This document shows, piece after piece, positions 34,715 through 42,598 of a stretch of DNA of 64,000 nucleotides (positions are counted from its first letter, which is position 1; each line of letters opens with the position of its first letter). The translations under genes and the position numbers were made by a program. The notes under the pieces were generated by a model. The model made no database searches, was not told the origin of the DNA, and saw only the letters and a list, made by a program, of their open reading frames with translations. The DNA comes from Chungangia koreensis (GTDB lineage Bacteria; Bacillota; Bacilli; Bacillales_A; Planococcaceae), in NCBI RefSeq assembly GCF_042651785.1, contig NZ_JBHSEC010000019.1, forward strand, positions 434,001 through 498,000, in the 5' to 3' direction.

Positions 34715-35188
34715 ATGTCAAATGAAAAGAAATTTCCTATGACCGAAGCGGGAAAGAAAAAACTTGAAGAAGAATTGGAATTCCTGAAAACGGTTAAACG
34801 TAAAGAGGTAGTTGAACGGATCAAAATTGCACGCAGCTTCGGCGATCTCTCTGAGAACTCGGAATATGATTCAGCAAAAGAAGATCAAGCATTTGTGGAA
34901 GGAAGAATTTCTACACTTGAATCCATGATTCGAAATGCTGTAATCATTGAAGGTGAATTAGATAATGACGTCGTTCAAATCGGGAAAACTGTCACATTTG
35001 TAGAAATTCCGGACGGCGACGAAGAGACTTATACAATTGTTGGTTCTGCAGAAGCGGATCCATTCGAAGGTTTAATCTCAAACGATTCTCCGATTGCAAG
35101 GAGCCTATTAGGTAAGGCTGTAGGTGAACAAGTGAAAGTACTTACACCAGGCGGGGAAATGGACGTTAAAATCGTCTCCATCAAGTAA
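34715..35188 (+). CDS. greA: Transcription elongation factor GreA
   Basis: Cleavage factor of 157 residues that rescues backtracked RNA polymerase. The N-terminal coiled coil carries the conserved acidic tip segment GDLSENSEYDSAKEDQAF (about 44-61). The C-terminal FKBP-like domain ends with the GRALLGK-type motif SPIARSLLGKAVGEQV (about 128). The ATG at 34715 has AAGGAG 9 bases upstream. Confidence 0.96.
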   Translation: MSNEKKFPMTEAGKKKLEEELEFLKTVKRKEVVERIKIARSFGDLSENSEYDSAKEDQAFVEGRISTLESMIRNAVIIEGELDNDVVQIGKTVTFVEIPDGDEETYTIVGSAEADPFEGLISNDSPIARSLLGKAVGEQVKVLTPGGEMDVKIVSIK

Positions 35189-35190
35189 TG

Positions 35191-35217
35191 AAAAAGCAGC
35201 CGGATCGGCTGCTTTTT
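35191..35217 (+). terminator. Terminator after greA
   Basis: AAAAAGCAGCCG pairs with CGGCTGCTTTTT with a 3-base loop, directly after the greA stop codon. Confidence 0.9.
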
Positions 35218-35328
35218 TAGTAGATAATTTGAGACCTTGATTTTAAGAATTGAAACATAACCATAACGTAAACGTCATATTCATAACAGTCAACTTTTGA
35301 TATGCTAAACAAAAGGGAGGAGATGGGT

Positions 35329-36030
35329 ATGTCCAAATACACTCAAAGGTCCCGTAGATCAAACAGAGGGAACCGTACAAATAAAATCTTGAATATCCTG
35401 ATTGGTATTGTTCTTTTATTAATCATCGTCACCGTTGCTTTTATATTTGTGGATGGCGGGGATGAACCAGATGACCAAGCAACTGTTTCAGACACTGAAA
35501 AGGTCGATACAGGAATTTCGGATGAAACTGAAGATCCTGAAGGAAATGATGAGCAACCAACTGAAGACGTCTCCACAGAAACATCATCCGATGGCGACAC
35601 TTCCGGGGAAGAACAACAAGACGGACAAGATACTGAAGAGGCAGAAACCTCTGAAACCGTAACACTGCCAGATGATACACAAGCTGTTGAACAGCCATCA
35701 GATGATCCGATTGTTGAAAAGACTATTTCGAACCCGTCATGGCAACCGATTGGAACGTCCCAATCGGGTGAGCATGTCTCCAGTTACGACAGGGAGTCTG
35801 TAGATTGGGCTGAAAAGGAACAAGCCTTATCTTATGCTACCGGCTTAGCGCAAGACAATATGATTGTCTGGTTCCTTGGTAATGGAGGAAGCCCTCAAAA
35901 ATCGATTGGTACGGTATCTTCCAAGGACAAGAAAGAAAAGTACCGTGTATATCTCCAATGGGTGGATCAGGAAGGTTGGAAACCTGAAAGAGTGGATGTT
36001 TTGAATACATTAGAAGATGTAAAATCTTAA
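35329..36030 (+). CDS. yrrS: YrrS-like membrane protein (DUF1510)
   Basis: A 233-residue single-pass membrane protein. A basic N-terminus (about 1-22) is followed by a transmembrane helix (about 24-43), then a long acidic, Glu/Asp/Ser/Thr-rich stalk (about 45-135), and a C-terminal folded domain (about 140-230, conserved WQPIGTSQ and WFLGNGGSPQKSIGTV). The layout and position after greA match B. subtilis YrrS, whose gene precedes pbpI; no penicillin-binding protein gene follows here. The start is supported by GGAGG 8 bases upstream. Confidence 0.85.
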   Translation: MSKYTQRSRRSNRGNRTNKILNILIGIVLLLIIVTVAFIFVDGGDEPDDQATVSDTEKVDTGISDETEDPEGNDEQPTEDVSTETSSDGDTSGEEQQDGQDTEEAETSETVTLPDDTQAVEQPSDDPIVEKTISNPSWQPIGTSQSGEHVSSYDRESVDWAEKEQALSYATGLAQDNMIVWFLGNGGSPQKSIGTVSSKDKKEKYRVYLQWVDQEGWKPERVDVLNTLEDVKS

Positions 36031-36037
36031 TAGATGT

Positions 36038-36084
36038 GGCTGCTTCTGCCTTTGCCTTTTTGGCGGTGAAGCAGCCTTTTTGAT
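36038..36084 (+). terminator. Terminator after yrrS
   Basis: GGCTGCTTCTGCC (36038-36050) pairs with GGCGGTGAAGCAGCC (36062-36076) with minor bulges, followed by TTTTTG. Confidence 0.8.
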
Positions 36085-36153
36085 TGTAATGATTGACATC
36101 ACCCGCAGGCTCCGATAATTTAAACATAGTGAGTCGGAAAGGTGTGTAGCATC

Positions 36154-36846
36154 ATGAAAATAGGGATTATCGGAGCAATGGAGGAAGAAGTGGAACTACT
36201 TCGCAGTCAATTGGAAACTCCAAAGGTAACCGAGATTGCAAACTGTGAATTTACAACAGGAACGTATTTAGGTCATGAGATCATTCTGCTGAAAAGTGGG
36301 ATTGGTAAGGTTAATGCAGCTATGTCAACTACGTTATTGTTAAACCAGTTCAAGCCGGAAGTGGTGTTGAATATTGGTTCAGCCGGTGGTTTCGACGAAT
36401 CATTGGAAGTAGGTTCAGTAGTCATTTCTGACGAAGTACGTCATCATGACGTAGACGTCACGATTTTCGGTTATGAAATGGGTCAGGTACCTCAACTACC
36501 TCCTGCATTTAAAGCTGACGAGAGGCTCATTTCTTTAGCGAAGGAAACAGTTGAGGAAATGGATGAACATACATATGGCGTCGGACTCATCGCAACAGGA
36601 GATTCCTTCATGAATGATCCGGACAGGGTTGAAAAAGTCCGGTTACAATTCCCAGCTATGAAAGCATCGGAAATGGAAGCTGCAGCTGTTGCACAAGTCT
36701 GTCATCAGTTTGGGATTCCGTTCGTTGTGATCCGGGCATTATCTGATATTGCCGGAAAGGAATCGAATATTAGCTTCGATGAATTTCTTCCACTCGCCGC
36801 TAAGCATTCAACCGAGATTGTTCTAAAGGTGATTGAGAAGTTATAA
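36154..36846 (+). CDS. mtnN: 5'-methylthioadenosine/S-adenosylhomocysteine nucleosidase
   Basis: Nucleosidase of 230 residues that hydrolyses MTA and SAH, recycling methylation by-products. The N-terminal IIGAMEEEVELL (about 4-15) holds the catalytic Glu, NIGSAGGFDESL (about 75) binds the nucleoside, and ASEMEAAAVAQV (about 170) holds the ribose-binding Met-Glu pair. The catalytic Asp is in ALSDIAGKE (about 194). The ATG at 36154 follows AAAGGTG by 9 bases. In B. subtilis mtnN also lies downstream of yrrS. Confidence 0.95.
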   Translation: MKIGIIGAMEEEVELLRSQLETPKVTEIANCEFTTGTYLGHEIILLKSGIGKVNAAMSTTLLLNQFKPEVVLNIGSAGGFDESLEVGSVVISDEVRHHDVDVTIFGYEMGQVPQLPPAFKADERLISLAKETVEEMDEHTYGVGLIATGDSFMNDPDRVEKVRLQFPAMKASEMEAAAVAQVCHQFGIPFVVIRALSDIAGKESNISFDEFLPLAAKHSTEIVLKVIEKL

Positions 36847-36909
36847 GTAATGGGTATGGTAACATTTGGAATAGAATGGATTAAAAGAGTATGACAAGGA
36901 GGGTTAAGT

Positions 36910-36990
36910 ATGCTGTGGATTACGGGTGCTGCGATTGTAGTTACTGGAATCATCGGACTGATTATGATGAATGAACTTCGGTCTGAGTAA
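36910..36990 (+). CDS. 26-residue predicted membrane peptide, unknown
   Basis: A short frame of 26 codons with a strong ribosome binding site (AAGGAGGG, 6 bases before ATG). The peptide reads MLWITGAAIVVTGIIGLIM followed by MNELRSE: one transmembrane helix (about 2-20) and a charged tail. It lies between mtnN and the convergent sigK, and its stop codon is 2 bases from the sigK stop codon. A rho-independent terminator for this strand lies just downstream. I do not recognise a family. The ribosome binding site and clear membrane helix support a real gene. Confidence 0.6.
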   Translation: MLWITGAAIVVTGIIGLIMMNELRSE

Positions 36991-36992
36991 TG

Positions 36993-37739
36993 CTATTCTC
37001 TTAAAGCTCTTTCGAACGCTGAGGCTTCGAAGGAGTTTTTTTCATGTTTGAACAGCTGATACAGTTTAACAAGTGCTCTTTTTTCAATCCGGGACACGTA
37101 ACTTCTCGATATATTGAGTTGTTCTGCAATTTCTTTTTGCGTCATCGGTTGATCATCAAGTAAGCCGTATCGACGCTGGATGATTTCCAATTCACGTGCA
37201 TCCAATTTTCCTAAGTGATGGTAGAGTCGCTGAAACCTTTCCTTTTGTTCGATACTTTCTAATGCAGTTTCTTCATCCGTTTGTAATAAGTCCGTGATTT
37301 GAAGAGAATGTCCATCTTTATCGACTCCAATCGGTTCGTAAAGGGAAACATCCTTTTGAACTTTTTTCTGTGAGCGAAGGTGCATAAGGATTTCATTTTC
37401 AATACATCGTGCTGCATAAGTGGCAAGACGTGTTTTCTTATCAGGTGTGTAGCTACCGACAGCTTTCATTAGCCCGATTGTTCCGATGGAAATGTAATCA
37501 TCGAGCTGTTCATGTTTCGGATGGAATTTTTTTACGATATGCGCAACCAAACGCATATTCCGTTCAATCAATTCGTGCCTTGCATCTTCATCGCCTTCAG
37601 CAAGACGCTGTAAGCATTCGGCTTCTTCCTTTGGGGAGAGCGGCCGGTGAAAGGCCTGCCCTTTCAAGTATCCAATCACTGCAGGGAAGTCGAACCAAAG
37701 CTGCAGCAGTGCAGTGACAAAACCACTAATGGAAAACAC
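36993..37739 (-). CDS. sigK: Sporulation sigma factor SigK (pro-sigma-K), uninterrupted
   Basis: Mother-cell sigma factor of late sporulation, up to 248 residues, including the N-terminal pro-sequence (about residues 1-20, hydrophobic) removed by SpoIVFB. Region 2 contains NMRLVAHIVKKF and LATYAARCIENEILMHLR (about 125-142). Region 4 contains the helix-turn-helix QKEIAEQLNISRSYVSRIEKRA (about 203-224). The gene is one piece, with no skin element. The start is unclear: GGAGG overlaps the GTG at 37739, while an in-frame ATT at 37730 is correctly spaced (8 bases). Confidence 0.95.
   Translation of the reverse strand: MFSISGFVTALLQLWFDFPAVIGYLKGQAFHRPLSPKEEAECLQRLAEGDEDARHELIERNMRLVAHIVKKFHPKHEQLDDYISIGTIGLMKAVGSYTPDKKTRLATYAARCIENEILMHLRSQKKVQKDVSLYEPIGVDKDGHSLQITDLLQTDEETALESIEQKERFQRLYHHLGKLDARELEIIQRRYGLLDDQPMTQKEIAEQLNISRSYVSRIEKRALVKLYQLFKHEKNSFEASAFERALRE
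37006..37042 (+). terminator. Plus-strand terminator inside the 3' end of sigK
   Basis: CTCTTTCGAA (37007-37016) pairs with TTCGAAGGAG (37026-37035) and is followed by seven T. It lies in coding sequence of sigK but acts for transcription coming from mtnN and the 26-residue ORF. Confidence 0.7.
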
Positions 37740-37759
37740 CTCCGATGTCGTTTATTGTC

Positions 37760-37788
37760 ACTATATGCCGGATAACTCGGAAATATGA
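37760..37788 (-). promoter_or_regulatory. Sigma-E type promoter of sigK
   Basis: On the minus strand TCATATT (37782-37788) fits the sigma-E -35 consensus KMATATT exactly. CATATAGT (37760-37767) fits 6 of 8 positions of CATACAHT. The spacer is 14 bases. B. subtilis sigK is transcribed by sigma-E with SpoIIID. Confidence 0.72.
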
Positions 37789-37790
37789 AA

Positions 37791-37814
37791 AAAAGACCGC
37801 GGTTGCGGTCTTTT
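37791..37814 (-). terminator. Terminator after pssA
   Basis: AAAAGACCGC pairs with GCGGTCTTTT with a 4-base loop, overlapping the pssA stop region and ending in a T-run on the minus strand. Confidence 0.8.
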
Positions 37815-38352
37815 ATACCTTCCTTAATTTGAATGTGCTGATCATTAGGAACGATAGAAGTATGGTGATGAGAAGATAAAAGGATGACGGTACAAATTGG
37901 ATGAAAAAGTACGTGAACGTCAACAGCGTACCTGCGACGGTAATCGGGAGACCAGTGAAATAGCCGTCTGATTCAGTAATATTGAACCTGGCAAGCCGGA
38001 ACGCGCCCGATGCGATATAAATTATGGTGAAACCTGCACCTAATGTGCCAAAATCATTTAGAATAAGGGTATATATTAAAATTGCTGGTGCCATGCCGAA
38101 TGAAATGATATCACTCATGGAATCAAGTTGTTTTCCAAGCTCGGATTCAGTTCCGAACTTCCTTGCAACCATTCCATCAAGACGATCCAAAAAAGCAGCA
38201 ATGAAAATGAAGAGGACGCTATAACTATAATTTTCATTTAATGTAGAAATAATAGCTGCACCGCCGAACGATAAATTACCAATTGTCATGATATTGGCGG
38301 CATTACTTTTCATCTTTCGGATGGACTGATCGACACGATCAAGTAGATACAA
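37813..38352 (-). CDS. pssA: CDP-diacylglycerol--serine O-phosphatidyltransferase
   Basis: Membrane enzyme of 179 residues making phosphatidylserine. The CDP-alcohol phosphotransferase motif DGx2ARx8Gx3Dx3D is complete (DRLDGMVARKFG followed by GKQLDSMSD, about residues 56-79). Several transmembrane helices follow. The TTG at 38352 is chosen because AAAGGAG lies 8 bases before it; the GTG at 38361 abuts that site and cannot use it. It is divergent from psd, which decarboxylates its product. Confidence 0.92.
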   Translation of the reverse strand: MYLLDRVDQSIRKMKSNAANIMTIGNLSFGGAAIISTLNENYSYSVLFIFIAAFLDRLDGMVARKFGTESELGKQLDSMSDIISFGMAPAILIYTLILNDFGTLGAGFTIIYIASGAFRLARFNITESDGYFTGLPITVAGTLLTFTYFFIQFVPSSFYLLITILLSFLMISTFKLRKV

Positions 38353-38364
38353 TGGAAACACTCC

Positions 38365-38394
38365 TTTACAAAAATCATATTAATTCATTATACT
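38365..38394 (+). promoter_or_regulatory. Sigma-A promoter of the psd-yqe operon
   Basis: TTTACA (38365-38370) and TATACT (38389-38394) are 18 bases apart, ending 47 bases before the psd start codon. Confidence 0.65.
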
Positions 38395-38441
38395 TTGTCG
38401 TGCTATTTCCGTCACGAACATTTAGAAAATGGTGGTAAAAA

Positions 38442-39218
38442 ATGAAAGAAAAAACCTATCAACTGCTGATTGAACTTACGAATGGGAAATGGTCATCCAT
38501 GCTTTTGAAAAAATTTTCTTCATCGGGCATAAGCCGTTATTTGATTCCAAGTTATATTAAAGTATACGGAATCGACATGGAGGAGGTTTCAACCGAACGT
38601 CCATTTTCTTCGCTTCATGATTTTTTTATCCGTGAGTTGAGTGACAACGCGCGACCGATTGACCGGGAGTATAATACAATCGTTTCACCTGTGGATGGAT
38701 TTCTCGAAACGACAGGAGAAATTGAAAAGGGAGAAAAATTCTTTGTAAAAGGTAAGGAGTATTCTGTCAGCAGTTTGATGGGCTCCTTGGAAGCTGCCCA
38801 GCGTTATAAGGGTGGTACTTTTCTTGTTTTGTATTTAAGTCCGGCCAACTACCACTGGATCCATAGTCCAGTCAATGCGACAGTAGATCGCCAATACATA
38901 CTCGGTAACAAATCGTATCCGGTTAATCGGACCGGGTTAACTTATGGGAAATCACCTATAAGTGGAAATTATCGGTTGATTAATGAGTTAACGATGGAAA
39001 ACGGAAGAAAATGTGCTGTTATAAAAGTTGGTGCTATGTTTGTAAATTCAATTCATATGACCCATACGGAACAGGTATGGGGAAAAGGAGAAAGTATTGG
39101 ATATTTCTCATTTGGATCAACTGTTGTCCTCCTATTTGAAAAGGGATCCTTTAAACTTGATGGGATCAGATCTGGAGAACCAGTCAAAATGGGAGAACGC
39201 ATAGGGTTTATGGTATAA
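38442..39218 (+). CDS. psd: Phosphatidylserine decarboxylase
   Basis: Pyruvoyl-dependent enzyme (258 residues) converting phosphatidylserine to phosphatidylethanolamine. The proenzyme cuts itself at Gly-Ser in the FGST motif (about residues 223-226), where Ser becomes the pyruvoyl group. LSPANYHWIHSPV (about 129-141) and VSPVDG (about 83) are family motifs, the latter with the protease-triad Asp. It is paired divergently with pssA. Confidence 0.95.
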   Translation: MKEKTYQLLIELTNGKWSSMLLKKFSSSGISRYLIPSYIKVYGIDMEEVSTERPFSSLHDFFIRELSDNARPIDREYNTIVSPVDGFLETTGEIEKGEKFFVKGKEYSVSSLMGSLEAAQRYKGGTFLVLYLSPANYHWIHSPVNATVDRQYILGNKSYPVNRTGLTYGKSPISGNYRLINELTMENGRKCAVIKVGAMFVNSIHMTHTEQVWGKGESIGYFSFGSTVVLLFEKGSFKLDGIRSGEPVKMGERIGFMV

Positions 39219-39253
39219 TCATGAAAGAATTTTAGAGTAACGGAGTGAATCGT

Positions 39254-39775
39254 TTGCTAAATAAGTTCATGCCGAGTGAATATGTGAAAAATGTGTATCA
39301 TATCACTCCTGACTATTTAAAAGATAATGGCATCAAAGGAATTATTACCGATTTGGACAATACGCTTGTCGAATGGGACAGGCCGGATGCGACACCTAAG
39401 TTGGCCACATGGCTGCAACAGATGAAAGAGGCTGGCATACAGGTAACTATAGTATCTAATAATAAGGAATTGAGAGTTAAATCATTTGCCGATCCATTGG
39501 GGATTCCTTTTATCTTTCAAGCACGGAAACCGATGGGAAGAGCATTCAGAAGAGCGTTAAAAATGATGGATGTAAAAAAAGAACAGGTTGTCGTAATCGG
39601 GGATCAGTTATTGACCGACATTTTTGGCGGGAATCGGAACGGTTTTCATACAATACTTGTCGTACCTGTTGCTTCATCGGATGGTTTTTTCACACGCTTT
39701 AACAGGAGAATCGAACGGAGAATCATGAAGCATTTTAAACAAAAAGGCTTATTGACATGGGAGGAAGAAGCTTGA
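39254..39775 (+). CDS. yqeG: HAD-superfamily phosphatase YqeG
   Basis: HAD subfamily IIIA phosphatase of 173 residues. The nucleophile motif DLDNTLVEW (about residues 32-40), motif II TIVSNN (about 69) and the late motif GDQLLTDIFGGN (about 117-128) are all present. Substrate unknown. The TTG at 39254, 7 bases after GGAG, gives MLNKFMPSEYVKN as in B. subtilis YqeG; the GTG three codons earlier overlaps the binding site. It is followed by yqeH with a 4-base overlap. Confidence 0.9.
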   Translation: MLNKFMPSEYVKNVYHITPDYLKDNGIKGIITDLDNTLVEWDRPDATPKLATWLQQMKEAGIQVTIVSNNKELRVKSFADPLGIPFIFQARKPMGRAFRRALKMMDVKKEQVVVIGDQLLTDIFGGNRNGFHTILVVPVASSDGFFTRFNRRIERRIMKHFKQKGLLTWEEEA

Positions 39776-40875
39776 ACGAAAAATATGTTTGCATCGGCTG
39801 CGGCTCTTCAATCCAGACAGAAGACCCTACACAACCGGGGTATGCACCGGAATCATCACTTAATAAAGAAGATATTATCTGCCAGCGCTGCTTTCGACTG
39901 AAAAATTATAACGAGTTGCAGCCTGTTCCTTTGACAGATGATGATTTCTTAAGAATACTGAACGGCTTAGGGCAAAGGAAAGGGCTAATTGTCAAGATTG
40001 TTGATATTTTCGACTTTAACGGAAGTTGGATTCCTGGACTCCAACGGTTTGTTGGGAAAAATCCAATACTATTAGTGGCGAATAAAGTTGATCTTCTCCC
40101 TAAATCGGTGAATAAGAATAAAGTGATTAATTGGCTGCAAGCTGAATCGAAAAAACTCGGGTTAAAACCGATCGATGTAAAACTTGTGAGTGCTTATAAA
40201 GGAATTGGCCTGGAAGAAGTAATGGATTCACTTGATGAGTATCGAAACGGTCAAGATGTATTTGTCGTCGGTTGTACCAATGTCGGAAAATCCACATTCA
40301 TTAACCGGATCATAAAGCAGGCAACCGGTGAAAATGATGTGATTACGACCTCTTATTTTCCGGGAACTACATTAGATTTAATCGAAATTCCGCTTGAAGA
40401 TGGTCAAGCTTTGTTTGACACACCTGGAATCATTAATCATCACCAAATGGCTCACTATATTAGTGAGAAAGATTTAAAGAAAATCACGCCAAAAAAAGAA
40501 ATCAAGCCAAAGGTATTTCAGTTGAATTGTGAACAGACGCTCTATTTAGGAGCATTAGCACGATTCGACTTCATTAAAGGTGACCGATCTTCTTTCACCG
40601 TTCATATTTCGAATGAAATCGAGATTCACAGAACTAAGCTGGAAAATGCTGATGCATTATACGAGCAGCATAAAGGAGGCTTATTAACTCCGCCATCGGG
40701 CGATTCAATCGATCGTCTCCCTCCTTTAGTTAGAAGAGAATTTTCCATAAAAGAACCAAAGACGGATATTGTCTTTTCAGGGCTTGGCTGGATAACTGTT
40801 CAGCATCCGGATGTCGTTGTGGCAGCTTATGTACCAAAAGGCGTCGAAGTGATGATCCGTCCATCCCTTATATAG
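39772..40875 (+). CDS. yqeH: Ribosome biogenesis GTPase YqeH (circularly permuted)
   Basis: GTPase of 367 residues needed for 30S assembly. An N-terminal zinc finger (CIGCG near 8-12, CQRCF near 38-42) is followed by a circularly permuted G domain with G4 NKVD (about 102) before G1 GCTNVGKST (about 163-171) and G3 DTPG (about 211). A C-terminal RNA-binding domain follows. TTG start, 7 bases after GGAGG, overlapping the yqeG stop codon. Confidence 0.95.
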   Translation: MNEKYVCIGCGSSIQTEDPTQPGYAPESSLNKEDIICQRCFRLKNYNELQPVPLTDDDFLRILNGLGQRKGLIVKIVDIFDFNGSWIPGLQRFVGKNPILLVANKVDLLPKSVNKNKVINWLQAESKKLGLKPIDVKLVSAYKGIGLEEVMDSLDEYRNGQDVFVVGCTNVGKSTFINRIIKQATGENDVITTSYFPGTTLDLIEIPLEDGQALFDTPGIINHHQMAHYISEKDLKKITPKKEIKPKVFQLNCEQTLYLGALARFDFIKGDRSSFTVHISNEIEIHRTKLENADALYEQHKGGLLTPPSGDSIDRLPPLVRREFSIKEPKTDIVFSGLGWITVQHPDVVVAAYVPKGVEVMIRPSLI

Positions 40876-40887
40876 GAGGAGAGGAAT

Positions 40888-41730
40888 GTGAAAAAATGGT
40901 TCGGAGTTATAGGTGACCCGATTTCCCATTCGCTTTCACCATTCATGCATGACCAATGGTTTCGAGAAAACCATCTCGATGCAACTTATTTGCCGATTCG
41001 GGTTTCTACTGAACGTCTTGGTACCGCTGTTGAATCTTTACGGCTGTTAGGAGCATCCGGGTGGAATGTAACCATTCCTCATAAAACGTCAATCATTCCA
41101 TTTTTGGACGGGCTGGACCCAATGGCTTCCAAAATGGGTGCTGTCAATACCGTTGTTCGGAATGAAAAGGACGAATTGATTGGCTATAACACGGATGGAC
41201 TCGGTTTCGTCCGTTCTTTAGAGGAAGAAATTGGACTAAACGAAAAACAAAGTTCAATATTAGTGATTGGTGCTGGAGGTGCTGCAAGAGGGATTGTGCA
41301 CGCTTTAAGCGAAAGCGGGTATGAGCATATTACAATTGCCAACCGGACAATCGAAAAAGCAAGTTTGTTAATTGATGAAATTGGTCGAGGTGAGGCACTT
41401 TCCCTGCAAGAAGCAGAAATTCGTCTTTCTCAATTCCACATTATTATTCAAACGACATCGGCTGGCATGAAAACCGATCAAGCGAAGTTGCCATTATCAA
41501 TGGAGCGTATGCGGAGCGACTGTATTGCGGCAGACATTGTTTATAATCCACTTGAAACCCCCTTTCTAAAAATTGCTTCTGAAAAAGGGGGAAGGACGAT
41601 AAGCGGAATTGGGATGTTTGTCCACCAAGGCGCCATAGCATTCAATTATTGGACTGGTATCGAACCAGATACATTATCAATGAAGCAAAAAGTGACGGAA
41701 CATTTAGGAGGAAAGTATGTTAACAGGTAA
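40888..41730 (+). CDS. aroE: Shikimate dehydrogenase (NADP+)
   Basis: Shikimate pathway enzyme of 280 residues reducing 3-dehydroshikimate. The substrate-binding N-terminal part has GDPISHSLSPFMHD (about 8-21) and the catalytic Lys in NVTIPHKTSI (about 66). The NADP-binding GAGGAARGIVHAL (about 129-141) and NRTIEKA with the phosphate-binding Arg follow. GTG start after AGGAGGAGAGG. It sits inside the yqe operon, as in B. subtilis. Confidence 0.95.
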   Translation: MKKWFGVIGDPISHSLSPFMHDQWFRENHLDATYLPIRVSTERLGTAVESLRLLGASGWNVTIPHKTSIIPFLDGLDPMASKMGAVNTVVRNEKDELIGYNTDGLGFVRSLEEEIGLNEKQSSILVIGAGGAARGIVHALSESGYEHITIANRTIEKASLLIDEIGRGEALSLQEAEIRLSQFHIIIQTTSAGMKTDQAKLPLSMERMRSDCIAADIVYNPLETPFLKIASEKGGRTISGIGMFVHQGAIAFNYWTGIEPDTLSMKQKVTEHLGGKYVNR

Positions 41731-42019
41731 ACAAAAAAGTTTTTTACGTAGTGAAGCTCATCATCTTCAGCCAATTTTCCAAGTAGGAAAAGGCGGGGTG
41801 AACCAGGCGATGATTAAACAGATCGAAGAAGCGCTGGAAGCACGCGAGCTTCTTAAAGTAAGCATTTTACAAAATAATGATGATGATAAAAAAGAAGTGG
41901 CTACTGCATTGGCGGAAGGCACAGGAGCAGATTTGGTCCAACTGATCGGTAGTACGATTGTACTTTATAAAGAATCGGTTAATAATAAGAAAATCATCCT
42001 TCCAAAAGCAAAGGCGTGA
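41717..42019 (+). CDS. yqeI: CRM-domain RNA-binding protein YqeI (YhbY family)
   Basis: A 100-residue protein made of one CRM domain, associated with ribosome precursors. Conserved features are LRSEAHHLQPIFQVGKGGV (about 10-28, the GxxG loop) and the C-terminal IVLYKES. It overlaps the aroE 3' end by 14 bases, with AGGAGG inside aroE. Confidence 0.94.
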   Translation: MLTGKQKSFLRSEAHHLQPIFQVGKGGVNQAMIKQIEEALEARELLKVSILQNNDDDKKEVATALAEGTGADLVQLIGSTIVLYKESVNNKKIILPKAKA

Positions 42020-42025
42020 TGCTAA

Positions 42026-42598
42026 ATGAAAAAGGTCGGAATCTTGGGAGGAACGTTTAATCCTCCTCATAACGGCCATTTGATCATTGCTAATGAGGTA
42101 TTTGATGCATTGAAACTTGATGAAATTAGGTTTATGCCGAATGCGGTTCCGCCTCACAAAGAAAAAGCAGGGGACGCCGAACTCAGTCACCGACTGGAAA
42201 TGACTCGTTTAGCTATTGAGGATACTCCCTACTTTCTACTGGAAACTGCAGAAATTTCACGCGGAGGAAAATCGTATACGTATGACACAATGGTGGAATT
42301 GAAAGCTGAAGAGCCGGATGTGGATTTCTTTTTCATTATCGGCGGTGACAGTATTGATTCTTTAAAAACGTGGTACAGAATTGAAGATCTTATACAATTC
42401 GTGAACTTCGTAGGTGTTGGACGTATAGGCTCTACGGGTGAAACTGAATATCCGGTTACAAAAGTTGATATTCCATTAATTGACTTGTCCTCGACTCTAA
42501 TCCGAAACCGTTTTGTAGAGGGAAAAACCGTCAAGTTTCTTATTCCTGAAAAGGTGGAACACTATATCCGAGAGGAGTGTTTATATGGTAGCAATTGA
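42026..42598 (+). CDS. nadD: Nicotinate-nucleotide adenylyltransferase
   Basis: NaMN adenylyltransferase of 190 residues, NAD biosynthesis. The nucleotidyltransferase motif GGTFNPPHNGHL (about 8-19) is intact, as is the C-terminal SSTLIRNRF (about 152-160, ISxTxxR type). Its 3' end overlaps yqeK by 14 bases, so the two are translationally linked. Confidence 0.96.
   Translation: MKKVGILGGTFNPPHNGHLIIANEVFDALKLDEIRFMPNAVPPHKEKAGDAELSHRLEMTRLAIEDTPYFLLETAEISRGGKSYTYDTMVELKAEEPDVDFFFIIGGDSIDSLKTWYRIEDLIQFVNFVGVGRIGSTGETEYPVTKVDIPLIDLSSTLIRNRFVEGKTVKFLIPEKVEHYIREECLYGSN

Noticed and set aside
35343..35698. Several frames antisense or shifted within the acidic stalk of yrrS
   Set aside because: Low-complexity GAA/GAT-rich coding opens other frames by chance.
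36993..37739. Possible skin-type interruption of sigK
   Set aside because: The coding sequence is continuous from the pro-sequence to the end.
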